Shown: one piece after another, positions 16,668-25,857 of the stretch
How the letters are laid out: the number at the start of each line of letters is the position of its first letter
Position numbering within the stretch: position 1 is the first letter of the stretch
Source of the DNA: VFZN01 sp963709325
GTDB lineage: Bacteria; Acidobacteriota; Vicinamibacteria; Vicinamibacterales; UBA2999
Length of the DNA stretch: 64,000 nucleotides
Direction: 5' to 3'
NCBI GenBank assembly: GCA_963709325.1
Contig: CAVPVV010000003.1
Coordinates: 4,402,001-4,466,000, forward strand
Notes under the pieces: generated by a model
The model's input: only the letters and a program-made list of their open reading frames with translations
Database searches by the model: none
Told to the model about the DNA's origin: nothing
Position numbers and translations under genes: made by a program

Positions 16668-18854
16668 TCACCGCAGAGCCTTCTTTGCGGTGACTAAGTT
16701 TTGCTTTGCGTCGCCGAAGTCTGGGTCGATGGCGAGTGCCTGTTCGAACAGCGGAATAGCCTCCCGAATCTGGCCTTGCGACGCGAGCGCGATGCCGAGG
16801 TTGTTGAGGGTGCGCGGATCGCGGGGGCGGGAGGCGAGCGAGGCGCGAAACCGGGCGGCGGCCTCGGCGTGGGCGCCGATCTCCAGCAGCAGGCTGCCCA
16901 AGTCGTAGTTGGCGTCGGCGTCGGCCGGGGCAAGGGCGACGGCCTGTTCGAGCGCCTGCCGCGCTTCGGCGGATCGCCCGGTGGCCGCCAGGGCATTACC
17001 GAGATTGCGGTAGGCGAGCACGGAGGCCGGCTCCAGCGCGATGGCGTTGCGGAATTCGACGATCGCCGGCTCCATTTGACCTTTTTCGGCCAGCGCGGTG
17101 CCGAGATTGTTGTGGTTTGCCGCCGACGCGGGCTCGCCAGCGACCGACGTCGCCAGGTGCGCGGCGGCTTCGTCGGCGCGGTTCTGCGACAAGAGCGCGT
17201 TGGCCAGGTTGTAATGCAGGTCGGGGTAGTCGTCGTCGAGCCGCAGCCCGCGCTGGTAGGCGGCGATAGCGGCATCGACGTCGCCCTTCGCCCGTAGGGT
17301 CACGCCGAGGTTGTTGTAGGCCGGCGCGTAATCGGGCTGCAGCGCCACTGCCTTCTCGTAGCGGCTGACGGCCTCGTCGAGGCGCCCTGCCTCATAAAGC
17401 GCGGTGCCGAGGTTCGTCTCGGTGATTGCGCGCATCCGCGTCGGCGACAACAGCGGCCAGTTGGTTGCGATCGCCGCCACGATGACGGCGGCACCGATCC
17501 ATGCGCGCCGCGCAGGCGATGCCGGCCTCAAAAGCCCCGGCAGCGAGACGACGCCGACGGCGGCAAAGAGCAGTAGAAACGGCACCAGCGGGAATCGGTA
17601 GCGCGCGAAGACGAAGAACAGCACGACGCTGGCCGCGTAGACGCCGAAGAAGGCCAATACTGGCCACAGCCGCCGCCGATCCGGCCACATCGCAATCAGC
17701 CCGACGAGCGCCAGCGGCACCAGGATCCCGAAGTGCCCGACCAAGGCGAGCGCGCGGAGCAGCGGTGAGACGTCCTCGTAGCTCTCCTGGCTCTCCGTGT
17801 CCAGCATCTCGCTCGCGTTCCACAGCAGCGCGAATTTTCTGCCCATCAGCACGGTCCAGCGACCGGGCGAGCTGCTGATGAAACCAAGCGCGCGGCCGCG
17901 CCAGTACGCCGAGACTTCGCCAGGCGACACGGGGTGCCCGAGCGCCCGCTCGGCCAGCTCGGTCGCGTCCTGCCGCTCGAACTCCGGCGCGCCGCGCCCC
18001 GGCCGCAGCGACATATAGGTGCCGTCGGCTCCGGGGTTGTTCCCGATGAAGAAATTGGGGCCGAACTGCGACGTCGTCAGGTAGACGCCGCCGTCGACCG
18101 CGTAATTGCGTGCGACGACCGGCAGCAGCACGAGCGAGATCCCGGCCAGGAGTGCCACTGCGGGAACACGAAGCACACAAAGGACGGTCTTTTCCTCGTG
18201 TTCTTCGTGTGATTCGTCTCCTTCGTGTTTCCCGCCCTTCGACACGGCCCAGATGATGGCGACCACCACTAACGCCAGCGCGTTCTCGCGCGTCAGGCTG
18301 AGCGCGCCGAGCGCCGCGCCGAGCGCCACCCACAGCCCCGGGCGCGGGGAGCCGGCAATCAACCGACTCGAGATCCACAGGGTCAGGCACATGAAGAAGA
18401 CGTCGAGCACGGTCTTCTGCAGCAGCACGTCGAAGAAGATTGCCGGCGCGCACAGCGCCAGGCCGAGTCCGGCGATCCAGCCGACGCGCCGGGAGAAGAG
18501 ACGTTCGCCAGCCTGCGCCAGCAGGACCGCCGACGCTGCGCCGACGAGAGCCTGGACGATGCGGACGATGAGCAGGTCGCGTCCCGCGATCGCGTAAAGC
18601 CCACCCAGGAAATACGGGTAGAGCGGCGCCTGGTAGAAGACGTCCGTTCCGATCCAGTCGCCGGCCGCGAGTCGTGTCGCCCAGGCGTCGTAGCTGCGGG
18701 CGTCACCCATCAGCACGTCGAAGAACGGCGTGCCCCGAATTGCCCACAAATGGACGAGGCGCGCCGCCACCGCGACCCCGAAGACGACCCCGGCCATCAT
18801 GTCCAGACATGGTAACCGCGCGGCACTTTCGCCTTTTGTCGCGCTGGCTTGCAT
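16668..18854 (-). CDS. Membrane glycosyltransferase (GT39/PMT-like) fused to C-terminal TPR repeats
   Basis: A 728-aa polytopic protein. The N-terminal ~440 residues have about ten TM helices with the ArnT/PMT-like first loop (MGDARSYDAWATRLAAGDW; QAPLYPYFLGGLYAI), which suggests a lipid-linked sugar donor. From about residue 460 there are seven to eight TPR units (AITETNLGTALYEAGRLDEA and similar) to the end. Residues 206-230 (KGGKHEGDESHEEHEEKTVL region) are a charged insert between TMs, encoded by a CACGAAG-type repeat that keeps the frame. The start at 18854 is uncertain; MMAGVV at 18800 is an alternative closer to TM1. Confidence 0.85.
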   Translation of the reverse strand: MQASATKGESAARLPCLDMMAGVVFGVAVAARLVHLWAIRGTPFFDVLMGDARSYDAWATRLAAGDWIGTDVFYQAPLYPYFLGGLYAIAGRDLLIVRIVQALVGAASAVLLAQAGERLFSRRVGWIAGLGLALCAPAIFFDVLLQKTVLDVFFMCLTLWISSRLIAGSPRPGLWVALGAALGALSLTRENALALVVVAIIWAVSKGGKHEGDESHEEHEEKTVLCVLRVPAVALLAGISLVLLPVVARNYAVDGGVYLTTSQFGPNFFIGNNPGADGTYMSLRPGRGAPEFERQDATELAERALGHPVSPGEVSAYWRGRALGFISSSPGRWTVLMGRKFALLWNASEMLDTESQESYEDVSPLLRALALVGHFGILVPLALVGLIAMWPDRRRLWPVLAFFGVYAASVVLFFVFARYRFPLVPFLLLFAAVGVVSLPGLLRPASPARRAWIGAAVIVAAIATNWPLLSPTRMRAITETNLGTALYEAGRLDEAVSRYEKAVALQPDYAPAYNNLGVTLRAKGDVDAAIAAYQRGLRLDDDYPDLHYNLANALLSQNRADEAAAHLATSVAGEPASAANHNNLGTALAEKGQMEPAIVEFRNAIALEPASVLAYRNLGNALAATGRSAEARQALEQAVALAPADADANYDLGSLLLEIGAHAEAAARFRASLASRPRDPRTLNNLGIALASQGQIREAIPLFEQALAIDPDFGDAKQNLVTAKKALR
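18162..18236. repeat. CACGAAG palindromic repeat inside a coding sequence
   Basis: The plus strand starts CGGGAACACGAAGCACACAA and ends with copies of CTTCGTG and CTTCGTGTTTCCCG, so the ends are inverted copies of CGGGAAACACGAAG. The same end sequence occurs at 22836 in another gene. Inside the glycosyltransferase gene it codes, in frame, for a Lys/His/Glu-rich loop. Confidence 0.65.
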
Positions 18855-18904
18855 GCCTTCAGATATTGCTGTGCATGCCCGGGATGCATAAGAAATTTGA
18901 AAGT

Positions 18905-18933
18905 TTGACTCGATCGGTCCTCCTGCGTAGGCT
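18905..18933 (+). promoter_or_regulatory. Weak candidate promoter of the second TonB receptor gene
   Basis: TTGACT (18905-18910) and TAGGCT (18928-18933) are separated by 17 bp, about 90 bases before the receptor start at 19022. The -10 element is poor, so this is only a suggestion. Confidence 0.3.
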
Positions 18934-19021
18934 GTTCGAGTTCAGTCGGCGGCGAAAGCGCGTGGCGGCGCTTGTACCTGTCCCCCGGCTCGTTGTCGTT
19001 GGTCCGTATCAGGAGGCGCGA

Positions 19022-22006
19022 ATGACGTTGAAACGCAGCATGTTTGCTGCGGCGCTGGTGCTGCTGTCGCTGGCCGCACTGCCGTCCGTGGCATGGGCAC
19101 AGAGTGCCTTTGCTGGAGTCGTGCGAGACACGTCCGGGGCAGTCATGCCGGGCGTCACCGTGGAAGCCGCGAGCCCCGTCCTCATCGAGAAGCTCCGCTC
19201 CGCGGTCACCGATGAGAACGGCGCCTACCGTATCGTCGATCTGCGGCCGGGCACTTACACCCTCACGTTCACGCTCACCGGTTTCAACACCCAGGTTCGC
19301 GAGGGTGTGGAGCTGGGCGCGAACTTCGTCGCGACGATCAACATCGAGCTCTCGGTCGGCACCCTGCAGGAGAGCGTGACCGTGTCCGGCGCCTCGCCGG
19401 TGGTGGACGTCCAGACCAACACCAAGCAGGTTCAGATGACGCGCGACGTGCTCAGCGCGGTGCCGACCGCCGGCACCATCCAGGGCCTCGGCCAGCTCGT
19501 CGTCGGCGTCACGCTGAACGTGCCCGACGTCGGCGGCTCGCGCGCGATGCAGCAGACCTACTTCGCGGTCCGCGGCCAGGGCGGCGCGCAGACGGTGGTC
19601 CAAGTCGACGGCATGATGACCAACGGCCTCATGGGCGACGGCGCGGTGCAGGCCTACCACAACGAGACGATGACCCAGGAAGCCGTGTACCAGACGGCCG
19701 GCGGCAACGCCGAGACCCTCACCGGCGGCCTCAACATGAACCTGATCCCGAAGGACGGCGGCAACCAGTTCCGTGGCGCCTTCAAAGCCTACAAATCCCC
19801 CGAGTCGTGGCAGGGCGACAACCTCACCGACGACCTGCGCGCCAAGGGCGTGAACGCGGTCGACAAGATCTCGAACTTCTACGAGTGGAACGTCGAGCAG
19901 GGCGGACCGATTATCAAGAACAAGCTGTGGTTCTTCGGTGCCTTCCGAAAGGCCCGCTACGACCGGCCGATTGCCAACACCTACGGGATCCCGGCCGGCA
20001 CCGCGAATGTCCCCGCGGCATTCCAGGCGTGCCTGCAGCCGGGGGCGGGCTGTGAGCAGGGCACGTCGGACGAGAAGATGGATAACCCGGTGCTCCGCCT
20101 CACGTGGCAGGCCAGCGAGAAGAACAAGATCGCCCTCTACGCCGATCGCGCCCTGCGCCTGCGCGGCCACGCGATGGCCTCGAACACCGAAGCCAACACG
20201 GCCTCGGTGGTGTGGCACACACCGTGGTTCGGCACCGGATCGGCCAAGTGGACGTCGACGATGTCGTCGAAGCTGCTCCTCGAGAACGGCTTCTCGTTCA
20301 ATCGCGAGCGCTACGACAACGTGTATCAGCCGGGCATTCTGGCCGAGCGCAACACGCCGGAGTGGTATCAGAACGTGCGGAAGAACGACACGTTCACGGG
20401 CCTGCTCTGGAACGCGTCGAGCGCGCAGCTCGGGAACTTCCCCGACCGCTACAACCTGCAGGGCGCCGCTTCGTACGTCACGGGCACCCACAATATCAAG
20501 TTCGGCTATCAGTACCAGTGGGGCGTCTACCCGCGCTACAACACCGCGAACGCCGACTTGTACCAGACTTACAACAACAGCGTTCCGTTCCAGGTCACGG
20601 TTCTGAACACGCCGCTCGAGGTGCGTGAGGACCTCAACGCGAACCTCGGCTTCTACGCCCAGGATTCCTGGAACCTCAATCGGTTGACGGTCAACTACGG
20701 CCTGCGCTTCGACTTCAACAAGCAGACCATCCAGGGGCAGCCGGCCTTCTTCGGCCGCTTCGCCAGCTCGCCGGCCTACGAGGACATTCCGTTCCCGACG
20801 TGGAAGGACTGGTCGCCGCGGCTGTCGATGATTTACGACTTGTCGGGCAACGGCAAAACCGCGGTCCGGGTCGGCTTCAACAAGTTCATGACCGCCCAGA
20901 CCACCGGGTTCGCACAGCTCTACAACCCGACCGCACTCACCACCTTCAACCTGCCATGGACCGACGTCAACCAGGATGACATCGCCCAGGGCGAGCGCGG
21001 CTGCGTCTACCTGACTCCCGGTTGCGAGATCAACTTCACCAACCTGCCGACGAACTTCGGCATCCGCTCGCTGGCCCGGTTCGATCCGGACATCCAGCGT
21101 CCTTACTCGCTGCCGCTCAACATCGGCATCTCGCACGAGCTCCTGCCCGGGCTGTCGCTTTCCGCGGAGTACTACAAGATCTGGTTCCGCGACATCACGC
21201 TCCGGGTCAACACGCTGCTCGACGAGAACAGCTACACACAGTTCGAGACCTCGAATCCCCTGGCCGGCGGCACGATGCCGGTCTGGGTGCTCAAGCCGGA
21301 GTTCCGCGGCCGGGTCGACAACCTCGACAGCACAAGCAAGGACATGAAGCGGACCTATAACGGGTTCGACGTCAACTTCAACGCTCGGATGGCGCGCGGC
21401 ATCCGAGCCTTCGGCGGACTGGGCCTCGAAAAGACCATCAACAACACCTGCGCCGCCGCCGTCTACAATCCGAACTGGTCGCTGTTCTGCAACCAGGCGG
21501 ACAGCGGTCTCCCATGGCTCAAGCAGTTCAAGGCCACGGTCGTCTATCCGCTTCCGGTGTGGGGGATCTCGGCAAGCATCGCCTACCAGGACCTGAACGG
21601 CTACGTCATCGGCACCGCGGCACAGGCGTATGGTCCGTTCACCGCGGGCACCTCGTTCGACGAGCCGCGCGGCCGCGCTTCTTACAAGCAGCTGACCCCG
21701 GCCAACGCCGACACGCCGGCGCTGGCCCAGGCCATGCGCGATGCCGGTCTTGCCGCCCTCAACGTCCCGCTCGTCGCGCCGGAAACCGAGTACACGCCTC
21801 GGCTGCGGCAGCTCGATCTGTCCTTCAGCAAGCGCGTGACGTTCGGCGCCGCGACGGTGGTGCCGAAGATCGACTTCTTCAACGCGCTCAACTCCGACGA
21901 CTACTCGGCGGTGTCGAGCACGATCTACGGCGCGCGCGATTACCTGCAGCCGTCGGTGGTCCTGCAGGGCCGTATCATCCGCATCGGCGCCGAAGTCACC
22001 TGGTGA
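19022..22006 (+). CDS. TonB-dependent receptor with carboxypeptidase-regulatory domain (paralogue)
   Basis: A 994-aa receptor. The start at 19022 is fixed by AGGAGGCGCGA before the ATG, the same 11 bases as before the receptor gene at 13532, and by the signal peptide MTLKRSMFAAALVLLSLAAL...AWAQ. The regulatory beta-sandwich, plug (TLNVPDVGGSRAMQQTYFAV) and barrel (end IRIGAEVTW) follow the order of the first receptor, and many motifs are shared (TYLTTGCEI / VYLTPGCEI). The two genes arose by duplication and are separated by the oppositely oriented glycosyltransferase-TPR gene. Substrate unknown. A terminator follows at 22054. Confidence 0.95.
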   Translation: MTLKRSMFAAALVLLSLAALPSVAWAQSAFAGVVRDTSGAVMPGVTVEAASPVLIEKLRSAVTDENGAYRIVDLRPGTYTLTFTLTGFNTQVREGVELGANFVATINIELSVGTLQESVTVSGASPVVDVQTNTKQVQMTRDVLSAVPTAGTIQGLGQLVVGVTLNVPDVGGSRAMQQTYFAVRGQGGAQTVVQVDGMMTNGLMGDGAVQAYHNETMTQEAVYQTAGGNAETLTGGLNMNLIPKDGGNQFRGAFKAYKSPESWQGDNLTDDLRAKGVNAVDKISNFYEWNVEQGGPIIKNKLWFFGAFRKARYDRPIANTYGIPAGTANVPAAFQACLQPGAGCEQGTSDEKMDNPVLRLTWQASEKNKIALYADRALRLRGHAMASNTEANTASVVWHTPWFGTGSAKWTSTMSSKLLLENGFSFNRERYDNVYQPGILAERNTPEWYQNVRKNDTFTGLLWNASSAQLGNFPDRYNLQGAASYVTGTHNIKFGYQYQWGVYPRYNTANADLYQTYNNSVPFQVTVLNTPLEVREDLNANLGFYAQDSWNLNRLTVNYGLRFDFNKQTIQGQPAFFGRFASSPAYEDIPFPTWKDWSPRLSMIYDLSGNGKTAVRVGFNKFMTAQTTGFAQLYNPTALTTFNLPWTDVNQDDIAQGERGCVYLTPGCEINFTNLPTNFGIRSLARFDPDIQRPYSLPLNIGISHELLPGLSLSAEYYKIWFRDITLRVNTLLDENSYTQFETSNPLAGGTMPVWVLKPEFRGRVDNLDSTSKDMKRTYNGFDVNFNARMARGIRAFGGLGLEKTINNTCAAAVYNPNWSLFCNQADSGLPWLKQFKATVVYPLPVWGISASIAYQDLNGYVIGTAAQAYGPFTAGTSFDEPRGRASYKQLTPANADTPALAQAMRDAGLAALNVPLVAPETEYTPRLRQLDLSFSKRVTFGAATVVPKIDFFNALNSDDYSAVSSTIYGARDYLQPSVVLQGRIIRIGAEVTW

Positions 22007-22053
22007 GGCCGTCCCCGGGAACTCCCGGGCCGGCCGTGTCGGGACGATGAGCT

Positions 22054-22090
22054 AAGGGGGCGGGTTCCTTCGGGGGAGCCCGCCCCCTTT
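22054..22090 (+). terminator. Rho-independent terminator after the second TonB receptor gene
   Basis: AAGGGGGCGGG (22054-22064) pairs perfectly with CCCGCCCCCTT (22079-22089) around a 14-nt loop, followed by T. It lies 48 bases after the stop codon. Confidence 0.85.
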
Positions 22091-22257
22091 GGCCTTTCCA
22101 GGAGGAGGCTCGGTCTGTTCGGGAGTCGATCGCGGCGATGCCAATCCCGAACAGCGCCGCCCGCCATTCAGCGAAGCCATCCTCGAGCGGCGTCGCTCCC
22201 GGCAGGCGGCCGCGCCGAGCCCGCTCCCCGGCCTATACTGGCGTCTAAGCCCGCACC

Positions 22258-22830
22258 ATGCTATTCCGCGCGCTCGTGACGACTGTCGTGGCCGGCTTCC
22301 TCGCGGCCGGCGCCTTCGCGGCCGCCCCAGCCGGAGTCGTCGACCTCGATGGCCGCGCCGTTGACCCGCTGACCGTGCGCGACGCGCGGGCGCATGTGCT
22401 CGTGTTCACGACGACCGACTGCCCGATCTCCAATCGCTACGCGCCCGAGATCAAGCGGCTCGCCGAGGTGTATGGCGCCCGCGGCGTGCGCTTCTGGATC
22501 GTCTACCCGGCGCCTGGCGACACGCCTGAGAAGATTCGCGCCCACGTGTCGCGATTCGGGCTGAACCTCCCTGTGGCCCGCGACACCGCGTTCACCCTCG
22601 TCAATCGCACCGGCGTCGGCGTGACTCCCGAGGTCGCGGTAATCGATCCTGGCGGCGAGATGATTTACCGCGGGCGTGTCGACGATCGCTACGTCGACTT
22701 CGGCGTCGATCGACCGGCGCCGACGACGCACGATCTGGATCAGGCGCTTGCGAACCTGCTTGCCGGCAAGCCCGTCGAGCCGAAGACGACGCAAGCCGTC
22801 GGCTGTATCCTTTCGGACCTGCTGAAGTGA
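22258..22830 (+). CDS. Exported redoxin / thioredoxin-fold protein
   Basis: A 190-aa protein with a signal peptide (MLFRALVTTVVAGFLAAGAF...AA) and an AhpC/TSA-like thioredoxin fold. The active-site region TTTDCPISNRYAPEI keeps one Cys and then CPISN, a form common in exported redoxin-like proteins of Acidobacteria and Planctomycetes. The cis-Pro loop is VGVTPEVAVIDP. It is probably periplasmic. Its stop overlaps the GTG start of the haem/TPR gene, so the two probably work together, perhaps in handling a metal or haem cofactor or peroxide. Confidence 0.85.
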   Translation: MLFRALVTTVVAGFLAAGAFAAAPAGVVDLDGRAVDPLTVRDARAHVLVFTTTDCPISNRYAPEIKRLAEVYGARGVRFWIVYPAPGDTPEKIRAHVSRFGLNLPVARDTAFTLVNRTGVGVTPEVAVIDPGGEMIYRGRVDDRYVDFGVDRPAPTTHDLDQALANLLAGKPVEPKTTQAVGCILSDLLK

Positions 22831-24698
22831 AGAGCCCGGGAAACACGAAGCACACGAAGATTACGAAGATCAGAATCGGAAGACGCTCGAGTGTCTTCCC
22901 GAAGCCTTCAGCTGTCTTCGTGGCCTTCGTGTTCTTCGTGTCCTTCGTGCTGCCCTGCGTGGCGTCGGCACAAGCAGCGCCCACGTTTTCCAGTGACATC
23001 GCTCGGGTCGTCTTCGAGGCGTGCACGCCGTGTCATCGCCAGGGCGGCCCCGGCCCGTTCAGCCTCGCGAACTACAAGGAAGTGCGGCAGCGCGCCTCGC
23101 AGATCGTGAAGGTCACGCGCACCCGCTTCATGCCGCCGTGGAAAGTCGATCCCGCGGTCGGTCACTTTCAGGGACAGCGGCACCTCACCGACGCGGAGCT
23201 CGCCACGCTGGACGCCTGGGTGACGGCTGGCACACCTGAGGGAAATCCGGCTGATGCGCCGGCGCTGCCCGCGTTCCCGGACGGCTGGCTCCTCGGCACG
23301 CCCGACCTGATCGTCACACTGGCGGCGCCCTTCGTACTCCCGGCCGAGCCGACCGATGCGTTTCGCATCTTCGCGATTCCGATTCCTGTGAGCAGGCGGA
23401 CCTACGTTCGCGGAATCGAGTTCCACCCCGGCAACGCACGCGTCGTCCATCACGCCAACATCAGGGTCGATCGGACCGAGACTTCACGACGGCTCGACGA
23501 GGCGGATCCGCTGCCCGGATACGACGGGCTGATGCCGCGGACCGCCGAGTATCCTGACGGGCACTTCCTCGGCTGGACGCCCGGCCAGGTGGCGCCGCTC
23601 GTCGCCCCGGAGCTGGCCTGGACGCTGGAACCGGGGAGCGATCTCGTGGTGCAGCTGCACATGCAGCCGTCGGGGGCAGTGGAGCAGGTGCAGCCGGTGA
23701 TCGGGCTGTACTTCAGCGATCGCCCGCCGGTGCGCACGCCCAGCATCCTGCGGCTCGGCTCGCAGGGCATCGACATCCCGCCGGGCGAGGGGCACTACGT
23801 GATCCGCGACGCGTACACGCTGCCGGTGGACGCGGACATCCTCGCCATCCAGCCGCATGCGCACTACCGCGCGAAGGAGATCGTCGGCACAGCCACGTTC
23901 CCGGACGGCACGTCGCGGCGCGTGATGTACATCCGCGACTGGGACTTCCGCTGGCAGCACGTCTACCGGCTGGTCGAACCGCTCGCGCTGCCGAAAGGCA
24001 CCACCCTGGCGATGGAGTACACCTACGACAACTCCGCCGCCAACATCCGCAATCCGGAGGTGCCGCCGGCCCGGGTGCTGTGGGGGCAGCGCTCGAAGGA
24101 CGAGATGGGCGACCTCTGGTTCCAGCTGCTGCCGAAGAACGACAAGGATCGCGAGCGGCTGAACGCCGAGATCACCCGCAAGATGATCGCCGAAGACATC
24201 ATCGGCTACGAGACGATGCTGAGCGTCACGCCCTCCGACCACGAGCTGCACGACGATGTGGCGCTGCTGTATCTCGGGACCGGCAAGCCGCTCGACGCGG
24301 TGCGTCACTTCCGCGCCTCGCTCGACGGGCGTGACGGCGTCGCGGCGGCCCACTACAACCTCGGAACGGGGCTCGCGGTAGCCGGGCAATTCGACGAGGC
24401 GGTGAAGCACTACCAGCGCGCCATTCAGCTCGATCCGGCCTACGCCGTTGCCTACGCGAATCTCGGCAGCGTGCTACTGCAGCAGGGCCGGACGCGAGAC
24501 GCGACGACGCATCTCGAAAAAGCCGTGCAGCTCAATCCACAGAACGCGGAAGCGCTCAACAGCCTGTCGGTCGCCTACGCCGCCGAAGGGGAAGTAGAGA
24601 AGGCGCTCGCCACGATCGACCGCGCCCTGAAGCTGAATCCGTCTGACGCGATGCAGAAGCTTCTACGTCAGAGGCGGGACCTGCTCACGCGACGATAA
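22827..24698 (+). CDS. Exported haem-binding / monooxygenase-like protein with C-terminal TPRs
   Basis: A 623-aa protein. The GTG start overlaps the redoxin stop (GTGA). The N-terminus (residues 1-49) is a signal peptide whose core FVAFVFFVSFV is coded by a CTTCGTG repeat. The c-type haem motif CTPCH is at residues 66-70, followed by FMPPWKVDP. The middle part has His-rich motifs (RVVHHANIRV, DLVVQLHMQPSG, AIQPHAHYRAKEI), as in copper type II ascorbate-dependent monooxygenase (PHM-like) domains. About four TPRs close the protein (AAHYNLGTGLAVAGQFDEAV). The reaction is unknown; periplasmic redox chemistry is likely. Confidence 0.85.
   Translation: MKSPGNTKHTKITKIRIGRRSSVFPKPSAVFVAFVFFVSFVLPCVASAQAAPTFSSDIARVVFEACTPCHRQGGPGPFSLANYKEVRQRASQIVKVTRTRFMPPWKVDPAVGHFQGQRHLTDAELATLDAWVTAGTPEGNPADAPALPAFPDGWLLGTPDLIVTLAAPFVLPAEPTDAFRIFAIPIPVSRRTYVRGIEFHPGNARVVHHANIRVDRTETSRRLDEADPLPGYDGLMPRTAEYPDGHFLGWTPGQVAPLVAPELAWTLEPGSDLVVQLHMQPSGAVEQVQPVIGLYFSDRPPVRTPSILRLGSQGIDIPPGEGHYVIRDAYTLPVDADILAIQPHAHYRAKEIVGTATFPDGTSRRVMYIRDWDFRWQHVYRLVEPLALPKGTTLAMEYTYDNSAANIRNPEVPPARVLWGQRSKDEMGDLWFQLLPKNDKDRERLNAEITRKMIAEDIIGYETMLSVTPSDHELHDDVALLYLGTGKPLDAVRHFRASLDGRDGVAAAHYNLGTGLAVAGQFDEAVKHYQRAIQLDPAYAVAYANLGSVLLQQGRTRDATTHLEKAVQLNPQNAEALNSLSVAYAAEGEVEKALATIDRALKLNPSDAMQKLLRQRRDLLTRR
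22836..22962. repeat. CACGAAG palindromic repeat coding for a signal peptide
   Basis: The left arm CGGGAAACACGAAGCACACG and the following AAGATTACGAAGATC are mirrored by a right arm with CTTCGTGGCCTTCGTGTTCT and CTTCGTGTCCTTCGTG. A small inner palindrome (AAGACGCTCGAGTGTCTT) lies between. The whole element makes up the N-terminal coding region of the haem/TPR gene. Confidence 0.65.
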
Positions 24699-24808
24699 AG
24701 AAGAAACCACGAAGGCACGAAGGACAACGAAGGATTCACGAAGTTCTTTAGAGCGTGTAACAAAACCGGCAATACCTGATCCTCGGCGGCGAAGTAGCGT
24801 GAACGGGT

Positions 24809-25621
24809 ATGGCTGCGGCGCTGCTTCCCGATCCGTTGTGGGATCTGGTCGGACCGTTCTTGCCCACTCCACCACGTCGACCGAAAGGCGGACGGCCGCG
24901 CGTTTCGGACCGTGCGTGTCTCACCGGCATCGTCTTCGTCCTCCGCAGCGGCGTTCCCTGGCAGATGCTCCCGCAGGAACTCGCATGCGGGTCGGGGATG
25001 ACGTGCTGGCGTCGCTTGCGCGACTGGCAACAAGCGGGGGTGTGGGATCTGATCCACTTTGCGCTGCTGGATTGGCTCGCGCGCGACGATCAGATTGATT
25101 GGTCCCGGGCGGTCGTGGACAGTTGTTCCATCCGCGCGGTGTACAGCGGGGACCAGACTGGGCCGAATCCAACTGATCGGGCCAAGCGCGGAAGCAAGCG
25201 CCATCTGCTTTGCGACGGGCGAGGCGTGTCGCTCGCCGTGCGTCTGACCGGCGCGAATCGGAACGACTCGCAAGAAGCCCTGGCGTTGGTCGATGCGATT
25301 CCCTCGCTGCAGGGCGCACGGGGCCGACCGCGACAGCGACCAGACTGTGTGCTCGGGGATCGCGGCTACGATGCGGCTGCCATTCGGCGTGGCCTTCGAA
25401 CTCGCCACATCGTGCCCTTGCTGGCCATGCGCCGCACCGAGCATGGGAGTGGCCTGGGTCGCTGGCGCTGGGTCGTGGAGCGCACCTTCGCCTGGCTCAG
25501 TCAGTCTCGCCGCCTACGGGTGCGATATGACAAGCGGGCCGACATTCACGAGGCGTTCCTGTCGCTCGGGTGCGCGCTGATTTGTTGGCAATCGCTGCGC
25601 AAGACATGGAGAACCGCCTGA
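24809..25621 (+). CDS. IS5-family DDE transposase
   Basis: A 270-aa transposase of normal length for single-frame members. The N-terminal DUF4096-like region (LWDLVGPFLPTPPRRPKGGR; VLRSGVPWQMLP) is followed by the DDE_1 domain: first Asp in AVVDSCSIRA, second in VLGDRGYDA, and Glu in RWVVERTFAWL with the downstream Arg/Lys (RRLRVRYDK). All catalytic residues are present and the frame is intact, so it may be active. It lies 41 bp inside the left terminal repeat. Confidence 0.95.
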   Translation: MAAALLPDPLWDLVGPFLPTPPRRPKGGRPRVSDRACLTGIVFVLRSGVPWQMLPQELACGSGMTCWRRLRDWQQAGVWDLIHFALLDWLARDDQIDWSRAVVDSCSIRAVYSGDQTGPNPTDRAKRGSKRHLLCDGRGVSLAVRLTGANRNDSQEALALVDAIPSLQGARGRPRQRPDCVLGDRGYDAAAIRRGLRTRHIVPLLAMRRTEHGSGLGRWRWVVERTFAWLSQSRRLRVRYDKRADIHEAFLSLGCALICWQSLRKTWRTA

Positions 25622-25784
25622 GGCCGATGCCATCTTTCCCGGGCGTCCATCGACCAGGTCGATGTATTTCTGCCGAAATCGCGTCATGCGGCTGCTTGGG
25701 GGCTCAGGGGGCAGGCGCTGGACATCAGTCACCGCTACGGCGTGTACGAGGACTAATCGGTTGGAACACGAAGCTCAGAGTCCG

Positions 25785-25857
25785 GCGTAACGTCTGCGCT
25801 TCAGCCGCGGCGCCTGACGATTACACATGGCGCCGACGGCTGCAAGCGCTGTTGGGC
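25785..25857 (-). other. Integron attC (59-base-element) candidate
   Basis: On the minus strand the order is R'' GCCCAAC, L'' GCGCTTGCAGCCG, a GGCGCC stem, a 14-nt spacer, GGCGCC, L' CGGCTGAAGCGC, R' GTTACGC. L'' and L' pair with one extrahelical G, as attC folding requires. R'' fits RYYYAAC exactly; R' fits GTTRRRY except for one base. Total length is 73 nt, within the usual attC range. It lies 68 bases after the stop of the gene at 25925-26413 and in the same orientation. Confidence 0.7.

Noticed and set aside
25514..25732. Minus-strand gene overlapping the transposase end
   Set aside because: The frame runs antisense into the transposase gene; only about 20 residues look ordinary, too little to support a gene.
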